Assembly: GCA_964525995.1 (NCBI GenBank)
Contig: CAZGIM010000018.1
Location: forward strand, 1 to 64,000
Direction: 5' to 3'
Origin: CAIVAT01 sp964525995
Lineage (GTDB): Bacteria; Bacteroidota; Bacteroidia; Bacteroidales; FEN-979
DNA length: 64,000 bases
This document shows, piece after piece, positions 34,322 to 42,318 of this stretch. A program made the position numbers and the translations under genes. The notes beneath the pieces were generated by a model, which worked only from the letters and a program-made list of their open reading frames with translations, was not told the origin of the DNA and did no database searches. Each line of letters opens with the position of its first letter. The stretch's first letter is position 1.

Positions 34322-37300
34322 ATGAAAAGATTTTCTACTATTTTAATTTTCCTTCTGCTGATAGAGGCGGGCTATACCCAGACGGTGACCAACGTGGGTA
34401 CCGACTTCTGGATTGCATTTCCTGATAATGGGGGAATGGCGACAATTGAGTTATTTATTTCGTCCAATTACACCACCTCCGGAACTGTAACTTCTGCTTA
34501 CCCGGGTGTCGATCAAACTTTCACCGTGATCCCCGGCTCCGTTACCAAATTGACACTCCCAGGCGGAGTGGAACTTACTTCATATATTGAAGATAAGGGC
34601 ATTCATGTAACTTCCAACGATCCCATTTCCCTTTACGGGCTGAATAAATATCCTGCATCGACCGATGCATTTCTTGCGCTTCCGGCAAATGCCCTGGGAA
34701 CGGATTATAGAATCATGACCTACAAAGTGACGCCCGGAAGTTTTGGAACCAGTTTCAGCGCGGTCGCTACACAGGATGGAACTGTCCTTACCATCTTTAA
34801 CCATCAAACGGGTTCAACCTCCAATATCACGTTGAATCAGGGACAAACTTATGTCACAACACACTCCTTTCAGGGGAATGATGTGACCGGATCAAGAATT
34901 CAGTCCAACTTCCCGGTTGCCGTATTCGGATCCCACCAATGTGTGAATATTCCTGCATACTGCATATCGTGCGACCATATTGTCGAACAGATGTTCCCAT
35001 ATTATTCATGGGGGAAAAACTTCGTCACCGTACCGCTGGCCGGTCGTGACGACAACGGAGATGTTTTCAGGATCGTGGCAGCCTCCGACGGCACCGATAT
35101 TTCGATTAACGGAACCAACGTCGCAACCATCAATGCCGGTGATTATTATGAAACACTACTCACTGGATATAATGCTATTACAACCTCCCAGGCAACCCTT
35201 CTTGCACAATTTGCCAAAGGACATAGTTGTACGGGAACCAACCTGGGTGATCCTTTTATGATGCTGATCCCTCCGAGAGAGCAGTTTTTAACGAACTACA
35301 CGGTGGCAACGGTCCAGGGATTTGCCTCGCATTGGGTCAATGTGGTTGCTCCCGGTAATGCGCTAAATGCAATTTACCAGGATGGTGTGCTGATTCCAGC
35401 ATCTGCCTTTACCCCGATCGGGACAACCGGTTTTTATGGAGCCCAGCGATCTGTTGCCGAGGGATCGCACACTTTTAACAGCTCCATTCCTTTCGGCGTG
35501 TTTTCATATGGCTGGAACCCTTCCGATTCCTATGGCTACCCGGGCGGCTGTTCCCTGTCGCCTGTCGGAACCGTAACCAACGTGACCCTCTCCCCGCCTT
35601 CAGCCAGCGGGATTCTTAATGTTTCCACCCTATGTTTCACGGCCCATGTCACCGATAATTACAATAATCCCGTTGCAGGCGTGCTCGTCAATTTCAACAT
35701 CAGCGGATTAGGGCCCCTGATCGGTAATGCCTATACCGATGCATTAGGAGATGCTCAATATTGCTATGCACGAACGGGCACTACTCCGGGTATCGACAAC
35801 ATCTATGCGGAATGTTTCGGCTTCATCTCATCCACTTCCACGGCAAATTGGACTTACATTCCTCCTCCCTGCATCAATCCTGCCGATCCGGGATCCATCG
35901 GCGAAAGTCAGACCTTTTGTGGCAGCTTCGTTCCCGCACCGCTGACCAGTATCTTGCTTCCGTCGGGCCAAACCGGGAACCTTGAATATAAATGGCAGAT
36001 GTCGACAACGGGGCCCGAAGCCGGTTTCGTCGATATCCCGGCATCCAATACACCCGACTATGCTCCCGGAACCGTTTCACAGACCACCTGGTTTAAAAGG
36101 ATTGCCCGGGTCGATTGTATGCCCGATTGGATCGGCGCTGTCGAAACCGGAGCCCTGAAAATAACCGTAATAATCCCTGTAACTCCCTCCCTGACCATCA
36201 TCGTCGATCATTCCCAGGTTTGCACGGGAGAAGTCGTTATGGCTACGGCAACTCCAATCGGGGGCGGAAACAATCCGGTCTATCAGTGGCAGCTTAACGG
36301 CAATCCGGTCGGAACTAACAACCCTGATTACTTCTTTACCCCAGACGATGGCGATATCCTGACCTGCCTTCTCTTCTCCTCTGTAACCTGTACTACCACC
36401 AATCCCGTGACCAGCAACCAGCAACAGATCAGTGTCCTCCCCCTGTTGCCGGTCGGGATCACCATTTCCGCTTCGGCCAACCCGGTCTGCGAGGGAATCC
36501 CGGTCACTTTCACAGCCAGTGCAGTGAATCCCGGATCAAATCCCGCGTTTCAATGGATGGTAAACGGGATCCCTGCCGGTTCCAATTTACCAAACTTCCT
36601 TTTCGCCCCGGGTAACGGCGATGCAATCACCTGTCAACTCACTGCCTCAGGTCTTTGTACCACCGGGAATCCTGCTTCGAGCAACATGATCACGATCTCT
36701 TTATTGCCTCTTCCCGATGTAACCTTTACCTGCTGCTTCGACGATAAGACCACGGTAAATGCCCAGCCATTCAAGCTTAAGGGCGGACTTCCGTTAGGGG
36801 GAACGTATTCCGGTCCGGGGGTGAACTCCGTCACCGCCCTCTTCACTCCATCAATAGCCGGCCCCGGAACCCACACCATCACTTACACCTACACAAATGC
36901 TCTTGGTTGTCAATCATCCAAAAATTCACTCATTCACGCATTCACTCAATCACTCATTCCTTGTGGCAACGATCTTGTCGATATTCGTGACGGCCGTTCC
37001 TATCCTACCGTCCGGATCGGCTCGCAATGCTGGATGCAAGCCAACCTCGACTATGGGATGGCAATTCCCGGATCAATCCATCAGATGGATAACTGCATTC
37101 CTGAAAAATACACCGGTAATCCATCTATTCTATATGGTACCTCATCATTTTACCAGTGGGATGAGCTTCTTCTTTATGAGCCTGATCCCGGTAGCCAGGG
37201 TTTGTGTCCCCCCGGATGGCACATTCCCTCCGAAAGCGACTGGAATGTGCTTTTTACCTATTACAAGGGACAAAGCCGCGCCGGAGAAGCATTATGGGAT

Positions 37301-37513
37301 CCTTACCTGAACGGATTTACCGCACAACCCAACGGAGTATTCTATCAAAATATCCTTTGGAGTTATCATGATTTTGCCGTGATATTCTGGTCTTCCACTG
37401 TTGTGGATGCCACACGCGCCTGGTCGCACGGGATGAACGGTATCGACTTTTCGGTGTCATCCTATCCGGCCATGAAGGCGGATGCTTTTCCAGTACGGTG
37501 CCTTCAGGATTAA
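34322..37513 (+). CDS. Secreted IgGFc-binding-like/Ig-repeat surface protein with C-terminal FISUMP domain
   Basis: A signal peptide (about 1-20) precedes an IgGFc-binding-protein N-terminal-like domain (about 25-410: TNVGTDFWIAFPDN, SHQCVNIPAYCISCDHIVEQ). A Big-1-like segment follows (about 420-510, NPVAGVLVNFNISG), then a PKD-like segment, two Ig-like repeats of the same kind as in the giant protein (PVYQWQLNGNPVGTNNPDY), a KGGLPLGGTYSG linker and a FISUMP domain (about 875-1063) ending VRCLQD. There is no T9SS sorting domain. The last 400 residues share order and sequence with the end of the giant protein at 6479-18076. An 8-bp coding repeat (36926-36957) lies just before the FISUMP domain. 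The gene overlaps the convergent threonine aldolase gene by four bases. Likely adhesin or ligand-binding role. Confidence 0.88.
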   Translation: MKRFSTILIFLLLIEAGYTQTVTNVGTDFWIAFPDNGGMATIELFISSNYTTSGTVTSAYPGVDQTFTVIPGSVTKLTLPGGVELTSYIEDKGIHVTSNDPISLYGLNKYPASTDAFLALPANALGTDYRIMTYKVTPGSFGTSFSAVATQDGTVLTIFNHQTGSTSNITLNQGQTYVTTHSFQGNDVTGSRIQSNFPVAVFGSHQCVNIPAYCISCDHIVEQMFPYYSWGKNFVTVPLAGRDDNGDVFRIVAASDGTDISINGTNVATINAGDYYETLLTGYNAITTSQATLLAQFAKGHSCTGTNLGDPFMMLIPPREQFLTNYTVATVQGFASHWVNVVAPGNALNAIYQDGVLIPASAFTPIGTTGFYGAQRSVAEGSHTFNSSIPFGVFSYGWNPSDSYGYPGGCSLSPVGTVTNVTLSPPSASGILNVSTLCFTAHVTDNYNNPVAGVLVNFNISGLGPLIGNAYTDALGDAQYCYARTGTTPGIDNIYAECFGFISSTSTANWTYIPPPCINPADPGSIGESQTFCGSFVPAPLTSILLPSGQTGNLEYKWQMSTTGPEAGFVDIPASNTPDYAPGTVSQTTWFKRIARVDCMPDWIGAVETGALKITVIIPVTPSLTIIVDHSQVCTGEVVMATATPIGGGNNPVYQWQLNGNPVGTNNPDYFFTPDDGDILTCLLFSSVTCTTTNPVTSNQQQISVLPLLPVGITISASANPVCEGIPVTFTASAVNPGSNPAFQWMVNGIPAGSNLPNFLFAPGNGDAITCQLTASGLCTTGNPASSNMITISLLPLPDVTFTCCFDDKTTVNAQPFKLKGGLPLGGTYSGPGVNSVTALFTPSIAGPGTHTITYTYTNALGCQSSKNSLIHAFTQSLIPCGNDLVDIRDGRSYPTVRIGSQCWMQANLDYGMAIPGSIHQMDNCIPEKYTGNPSILYGTSSFYQWDELLLYEPDPGSQGLCPPGWHIPSESDWNVLFTYYKGQSRAGEALWDPYLNGFTAQPNGVFYQNILWSYHDFAVIFWSSTVVDATRAWSHGMNGIDFSVSSYPAMKADAFPVRCLQD
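36926..36957 (+). repeat. Four 8-bp coding repeats (TCACTCAT type)
   Basis: TCACTCAT, TCACGCAT, TCACTCAA and TCACTCAT lie head to tail in the linker coding SLIHAFTQSLIP just before the FISUMP domain. Eight is not a multiple of three, so loss or gain of one unit would shift the frame and remove that domain. Confidence 0.75.
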
Positions 37514-38541
37514 AAGTTCACCTGCGCCAGACTTTTCAACACTTGTTCGACCTGTTCCACCATCTCTTCTGTGAAATCGAGATGGGTTACAAAACGGATT
37601 CCCCGGGGATCGAGGCTCATGGCATGAATGTCGTTCTCTTTCAGGCGGTCAAGGAATTCCCGGGCGCTCCACCGGGTACCCAGTTTGAAAATTACGATGT
37701 TGGTTTCAACCGGATAGACTGTCTCCACGTAGGGCATCGATTTCAGAACTTCACCCAGGTATCGTGCACGCGCATGATCTTCGGCTAAACGCGTGATGTT
37801 ATGATCCAGGGCATAAATTCCGGCTGCGGCCAGGTACCCTGCCTGCCGCATTCCGCCACCGAAGGCTTTCCGCACCCTGCGACCCTGTTTAATAAACGAT
37901 TTATCCCCGATCAGCAGTGATCCGACCGGAGCACCCAGTCCTTTTGATAAACAAATGGAAACGGAATCGACGACTGATCCAAATTGAGCAGGCGTACCAC
38001 CCGTTGCAGCAAGGGCATTGAATAACCGGGCGCCATCGAGGTGGAATTTCAGGTCTTGTTTGCGGCAAACCGCTGAAATCTGCTCCAACTCCCCGAAATC
38101 ATAACAGGCCCCACCCCCTTTATTCATAGTGTTTTCCACCTCTACCAGACTGGTCAGTGGCCGATGCGGATCTGATTCGGGATTAATATGCTCTTCCACT
38201 TCACGGGCTGTGATTAGTCCGCGAGGGCCGTCGAGCAGGCATACCGAAACCCCCGAATTGCGCATCATTCCTCCTCCCTCGTAATAATAAACATGCGAAA
38301 AACGGTGACAGATCACCTCATCGCCGGGCCGGGTATGCACATTGATGGCAATCTGATTGGTCATGGTGCCAGATGGACAGAATAAAGCGGCTTCCATTCC
38401 GAACATTTCGGCAGCTTTTTCTTCCAGGGCATTCACGGTAGGATCATCACCCAATACATCGTCGCCTACCCGCGCAGCCATCATGGCTTCGAGCATCGGT
38501 TTCGTGGGACGGGTTACGGTATCGCTTCTAAGATCGATCAT
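37510..38541 (-). CDS. ltaE: Low-specificity L-threonine aldolase
   Basis: The 343-residue fold-type I PLP enzyme starts MIDLRSDTVTRPTKPMLEAM and contains GDDVLGDDPTVNALE, HLDGARLFNALAA and ICLSKGLGAPVGSLL, whose Lys binds PLP. It cleaves L-threonine or L-allo-threonine to glycine and acetaldehyde in the cytoplasm. Length and motifs are complete. The 3' end overlaps the convergent FISUMP gene by four bases. A half-copy of the interspersed repeat (ATTTACGATTTA) begins right before its start codon. Confidence 0.93.
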   Translation of the reverse strand: MIDLRSDTVTRPTKPMLEAMMAARVGDDVLGDDPTVNALEEKAAEMFGMEAALFCPSGTMTNQIAINVHTRPGDEVICHRFSHVYYYEGGGMMRNSGVSVCLLDGPRGLITAREVEEHINPESDPHRPLTSLVEVENTMNKGGGACYDFGELEQISAVCRKQDLKFHLDGARLFNALAATGGTPAQFGSVVDSVSICLSKGLGAPVGSLLIGDKSFIKQGRRVRKAFGGGMRQAGYLAAAGIYALDHNITRLAEDHARARYLGEVLKSMPYVETVYPVETNIVIFKLGTRWSAREFLDRLKENDIHAMSLDPRGIRFVTHLDFTEEMVEQVEQVLKSLAQVNF

Positions 38542-38830
38542 TGAATTTACGATTTAACGGGTTATCAAAAATTATATATTTACGGGATTCAATATCAGTA
38601 TTTCAAACTAATTGAGAACCGCTACTTCTGAAGCGTTAATGCTCAAAATTTTGGTTGCAAGATACATATAATCCCGATGAAGTAAATCCTTTGTAAGTAG
38701 AGGTCAAACTTAAAGAGTCAATCAAATTTAGTATTTCCGGTTACAGTCTCTAAATCATTATAACCCTAACAGTTTCGTTAAGAATATTGACTTTTGACTT
38801 TGGCGATCGTACCTTTAAGCAAAAAAAGTC

Positions 38831-39256
38831 ATGGAAAAACCACATCGAATGGCCCAGATTTATGGTTATACCACTTGTCTGGTCGCCGTGATCACCTTCC
38901 TGATCTGTCTGGCCAATCTCATTCCGGCAATTATGGATTTGGGTGATCCCATGCACTCCGGGAGTATCTTCGTCCCGGCAAACACGCCCAGCCTTGCCTC
39001 TTTCGAAAACTTTAAGATGGATATCCTGAAATCGAATGCAAAGGAAGGGGAACAATCATCACCGGGATACGTTCCCGACGATAAGACGTTGCGGGCAATG
39101 TACCAGGCCGCGGTTGACGACCGGATCACCGCTTCCAAGCATAACACCAACAGGACCATCATGGTATCGGGACTGATCCTGGTGATCAGCGTGATCCTCT
39201 TTGCCGTGCACTGGATCTGGATGCGGAAGCTGGCGAAAACTGTCACTGCAGCCTGA
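38831..39256 (+). CDS. Small membrane protein, two predicted helices
   Basis: The 141-residue protein has transmembrane segments at about 15-37 and 112-133 flanking a soluble loop with an FKMDIL and DDKTLRAMYQAAVDDRI pattern. The fold and function are not recognised. A possible promoter (TTG-N20-TACCTTTA) lies at about 38791-38820. It is convergent with the GntR-ABC operon and overlaps the stop of its last gene by 14 bases. Confidence 0.6.
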   Translation: MEKPHRMAQIYGYTTCLVAVITFLICLANLIPAIMDLGDPMHSGSIFVPANTPSLASFENFKMDILKSNAKEGEQSSPGYVPDDKTLRAMYQAAVDDRITASKHNTNRTIMVSGLILVISVILFAVHWIWMRKLAKTVTAA

Positions 39257-39953
39257 GTTTCTTCAGCGTCCTGATATCCGACCTGATATCGATCAAATCT
39301 GATAAAAGTGCGTTATTGGAATTCAACCCGGCACAACCCAAAACAAGAGTTCCTTCACCGCGGATATTCAATCCCAGCGTATCGAATCTGTTGGTGCCAT
39401 CGAGGGTGATGAATTCACTTCCGGTTGCATTGTTGGTATTAAGCAAGAAAGAACCTATTTTACAATTCTCAACGATCAGAGAATAAACGCTGCATGTTGA
39501 AATGTTCAGCGATTCCTGGTCAATGCCCCTGAGGGTAAGGCCTCTCAGGTTGTAACAAGCCACCGAACATACTGAAGGAACAACCAGTACCACTTCAATG
39601 AATTTTTCTTTCTCGCCGGTCAGTATCAGTTGAAGTTTGGATCCCTGGTACCATATTTTTTTCGTTTTCACAAGATCGATGTTACACCATACTGAAAAAC
39701 GATCGCCCTTTTGCAGTATCACGCTGACATTATTTTTTGCGATGATCTCGAGATCCCTGAACGATGTCAATGGAATTGCAGCATGTTTTCCAACGTTGTT
39801 TCCAGGACGGCTATCAGCATCATAAAACCCCAGCCGTGATTTGCGGCCATTCGCAATATCATCAACTGCCCGCGCGCAGATGACTTCGAAAATCACAAAC
39901 CAGGTGGTGATGACCACTCCCATGATGATCAGTAAAACACTACTCTTTTTCAT
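39243..39953 (-). CDS. Membrane-anchored GIN-like (DUF2807-like) protein
   Basis: The start at 39953 gives an N-terminal anchor (KKSSVLLIIMGVVITTWFVI) followed by a beta-rich domain: FRDLEIIAKNNVSVILQKGD, LTLRGIDQESLNISTCSV, then short strand repeats. This pattern resembles the putative auto-transporter adhesin head GIN domain, but the match is diverged and the function unknown. The longer ORF would add 22 residues. The gene overlaps the GntR gene by 14 bases and is the last of a four-gene operon (ATPase, permease, GntR, this gene), so it probably belongs to the same envelope-stress module. Confidence 0.6.
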   Translation of the reverse strand: MKKSSVLLIIMGVVITTWFVIFEVICARAVDDIANGRKSRLGFYDADSRPGNNVGKHAAIPLTSFRDLEIIAKNNVSVILQKGDRFSVWCNIDLVKTKKIWYQGSKLQLILTGEKEKFIEVVLVVPSVCSVACYNLRGLTLRGIDQESLNISTCSVYSLIVENCKIGSFLLNTNNATGSEFITLDGTNRFDTLGLNIRGEGTLVLGCAGLNSNNALLSDLIDIRSDIRTLKKLRLQ

Positions 39954-40347
39954 TGCCGGAGATATTATTTCTTGATTTGAGTTCCTTGTTGAATTGTTGA
40001 TACCGCTCGGAGAGCTCATCGAAGCCGATGTTCATCAGCGATAGCTGACGAAAAATACGGGGGAGTTCATGCCCCACAAAATACTCCTTCCGCATGCTCC
40101 TGATCCGTTCCACAGCATCGGAAGTGATGAAATGGCCCACTCCGCGCCGGTTCTGGATAATGCCCCTTTGCTGCAACTGCTCATAAGCCCGCATCACCGT
40201 GTTGGGATTGACCTGAAGGTCGACTGCCAGTTCCCTGACCGAAGGAATCCGCTCCTCTTGTTTCCAGGCGTCTTCCAGAATGTGATCCTCCACATAATCG
40301 ACGATCTGGAGATATATGGTCTGCCTGTCGTTGAATTCCATGGTCAT
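39940..40347 (-). CDS. GntR-family regulator (YtrA type)
   Basis: The 135-residue protein has an N-terminal winged helix (about 8-75: ERIPSVRELAVDLQVNPNTV, MRAYEQLQQRGII, RRGVGHFI) and only a short C-terminal helix bundle, typical of the YtrA subfamily that controls ABC exporter operons, often in response to cell-wall-acting compounds. It is the third gene of the operon it most likely represses: a 22-bp perfect palindrome lies at the start of that operon (42007-42028). The gene begins three bases after the permease stop. Confidence 0.9.
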   Translation of the reverse strand: MTMEFNDRQTIYLQIVDYVEDHILEDAWKQEERIPSVRELAVDLQVNPNTVMRAYEQLQQRGIIQNRRGVGHFITSDAVERIRSMRKEYFVGHELPRIFRQLSLMNIGFDELSERYQQFNKELKSRNNISGNEKE

Positions 40348-40350
40348 GGC

Positions 40351-41136
40351 TTAGATCTCCCGTTCTTTTAACCTTAAAAATGCCACGACATACATTCCCG
40401 CAGCGAAGATCATCCACATCGTGATATTAAGTTTCTGGATTATTGCCGGAATCATGATCGTGGTATAAGAACCTCCACTTTTTACTGAAAAATAGGTCAG
40501 GTGATCGCCAACAACAAAATAAACATAATTAAATGCCAGCGTTTTAGTAAGATTGAGCATCAGCAAATGTTGAGCATAGTAATAGCCCACAAACAGTGAA
40601 ATGATGAGGAGTATCATGATCTGAAACTGGTATTTCCGGAATCGGACTGCCGAGTACAGCGCTATTGGTTGTACCAGGAGAAAAAGCATTATGGTCGGCA
40701 TAAAAAAGGCATAGGCTGATTCATGCAGCGACTCCGGACCCCGCCAGATTTCTTTAATAGAAATTGCATGATCGAAAATATTCAGGGTGATCCATGCCGA
40801 GAAATAATATATGCAGGTAAAAAGAGGCACGAATAATACCAGTCCATACAAAAGCCCGATCGAAAACTTCTCTGTCAGAGAAGCAGGTAACATCAGGGTT
40901 GATGAGGCATTCCCGAAATCGGACCACGACCTGAAGATCCTTGCGGAGATCAGCGTGCCGGCGATACACAAAGCGAAGGAATAAAATGCAAGGATCATCT
41001 TGTATCCCCCAACCATCGAAAGATAGACCATCAGGATGATCAGGATACCGTAAGCAATGGTGTACGATTTCCATGAACCGGCTCCATGAAACCGTATTTG
41101 TTGCCAAAAGCGTTTCAGACTGAATTTTGTGTTCAT
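40351..41136 (-). CDS. ABC transporter permease-like membrane protein
   Basis: The 261-residue protein has about six hydrophobic segments (for example at 28-45, 50-70, 100-125, 150-170, 180-200 and 235-255) and no enzyme motif. Its place between the ATPase (4-base ATGA overlap) and the GntR gene identifies it as the permease partner. The substrate is unknown; YtrA-type systems usually export or sense antimicrobial peptides or act on the cell envelope. Confidence 0.7.
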   Translation of the reverse strand: MNTKFSLKRFWQQIRFHGAGSWKSYTIAYGILIILMVYLSMVGGYKMILAFYSFALCIAGTLISARIFRSWSDFGNASSTLMLPASLTEKFSIGLLYGLVLFVPLFTCIYYFSAWITLNIFDHAISIKEIWRGPESLHESAYAFFMPTIMLFLLVQPIALYSAVRFRKYQFQIMILLIISLFVGYYYAQHLLMLNLTKTLAFNYVYFVVGDHLTYFSVKSGGSYTTIMIPAIIQKLNITMWMIFAAGMYVVAFLRLKEREI

Positions 41137-41984
41137 AATACCGGGATTTCGGAATGAAGAAGATGTGTTATTTTTTCAGGTACTTCAAGAGCGCCATTGA
41201 AAAGGGTTTCAATGTCAACAGGGCCAGGTTCATTATCAAAGTTGGGGAGGATGCAGGCATGACCCATTTCGGTATTCCAGGAATACAGTAAACCAGTCAT
41301 TTCCGTCCTCGTTACCGACCTTTGAAATTTAAGTCTCGATCCGATGAAGTCGAGCGACTGATGGATCATGATGCGGCGGCCGGAAAGGATCAGCACATGG
41401 TCGATAAGACTTTGAAGATCCCTTACCTGATGGGTCGAAAGAATGATGGTGCGGTCTTCGGAAAAGGCTGCGGCAAGAAGGCTTCTGAAGGTAGCTTTTG
41501 ATGGTATATCGAGTCCGTTGGTCGGCTCATCGAGAAACAGATAACGTGTATTGCAGGCCAGCGCGAAGGCGATCATGATTTTCTTCTTCTGGCCATATGA
41601 AAGCTTGTTCAGCTTTCTGACGGAGTTCACCTCAAGGCATTCCATGGCCCGTGTAAACTGTTCCCTGCTGAATCGCGGATAAAAAGGAGCATACAGGCGT
41701 ACAAGGCTTTCGGCATTTATCAGTGGTAAATAGATTTCTTCAGGCAACAAGAAAATATCCTGTAAAAAACCGGGATGACGTTGCCGGGGGATCCAATGAT
41801 CCAGAAAGACCTCGCCTCTTTTCGGGAAAGATAATCCGCACATTATTTTCAGAAGAGTAGTCTTTCCGGCGCCGTTCTTACCAAGAAGTCCGTAGATGTG
41901 ACCCGGCTGCATGTCAGGGTTCAGGCCGGCGAAGAGACTTTCACGCTTGCTGTACCAGAAATCAAGATTGCGAATGGTGATCAT
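41133..41984 (-). CDS. ABC transporter ATP-binding protein
   Basis: The 283-residue protein has Walker A GLLGKNGAGKTTLLKI (about 33-48), signature LSYGQKKK, Walker B RYLFLDEPTNGLD and H-loop STHQV. The C-terminal about 80 residues are a family-specific extension. It is the first gene of the operon and overlaps the permease by four bases. It is preceded by a TTG-N19-TATCTTTG promoter and a palindromic operator. Confidence 0.93.
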   Translation of the reverse strand: MITIRNLDFWYSKRESLFAGLNPDMQPGHIYGLLGKNGAGKTTLLKIMCGLSFPKRGEVFLDHWIPRQRHPGFLQDIFLLPEEIYLPLINAESLVRLYAPFYPRFSREQFTRAMECLEVNSVRKLNKLSYGQKKKIMIAFALACNTRYLFLDEPTNGLDIPSKATFRSLLAAAFSEDRTIILSTHQVRDLQSLIDHVLILSGRRIMIHQSLDFIGSRLKFQRSVTRTEMTGLLYSWNTEMGHACILPNFDNEPGPVDIETLFNGALEVPEKITHLLHSEIPVL

Positions 41985-42006
41985 GATCCGTATATTTAGT
42001 GTGTTA

Positions 42007-42028
42007 GTGTATTAATGTATTAATACAC
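42007..42028. promoter_or_regulatory. 22-bp perfect palindrome, predicted GntR operator
   Basis: GTGTATTAAT-GT-ATTAATACAC is a perfect palindrome beginning two bases after the -7 box, covering the expected transcription start. With flanks it reads AGTGTA-N12-TACACC, close to the AGTGTA-N13-TACACT site reported for Bacillus subtilis YtrA. It predicts autorepression of the ABC/GntR operon. Confidence 0.75.
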
Positions 42029-42030
42029 CA

Positions 42031-42060
42031 CAAAGATAATACTGAAAAATGAAAAGTCAA
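42031..42060 (-). promoter_or_regulatory. Bacteroidota promoter TTG-N19-TATCTTTG
   Basis: On the minus strand TTG (42058-42060) and TATCTTTG (42031-42038) are 19 bases apart, a full match to the phylum consensus. It drives the ATPase-permease-GntR-GIN operon, with the ATG 46 bases downstream at 41984. Confidence 0.8.
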
Positions 42061-42099
42061 GAAAAATTTCAGAATGCGTGATATTTTTAAAAATGCTTG

Positions 42100-42240
42100 A
42101 CATACTGGTCAGGACCAATGCCCCAGGATCCTACCAAAAATCCATCGATTTGTCTGATCTTCCCGGTGGCATCTACACCCTTCAACTCCGTGCAGGCAGC
42201 CAGTTCCTGGTGAAAAAAATCCTGAAAGTACAAGACTTAG
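42100..42240 (+). pseudogene. Relic: T9SS sorting domain fragment upstream of S8 protease
   Basis: One frame encodes PGSYQKSIDLSDLPGGIYTL then QLRAGSQFLVKKILKVQD, matching the last 50 residues of the S8 protease downstream (AGSYEKSVDMTHLPCGIYTL...). Thirty-one bases (42166-42196) are identical to 44372-44402. The stop codon is lost (GAC TTA for GAT TGA) and no start, signal or catalytic region precedes it. It is a leftover of a second, related T9SS gene or of a tandem duplication. Confidence 0.75.
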
Positions 42241-42318
42241 CTGTATTTTTTGTTATTTTGTCTTTCCTCTTTCTGATCTGGGGACAAAAAATCAGCTTTA
42301 TCTTAAAAACTTTCTGCC

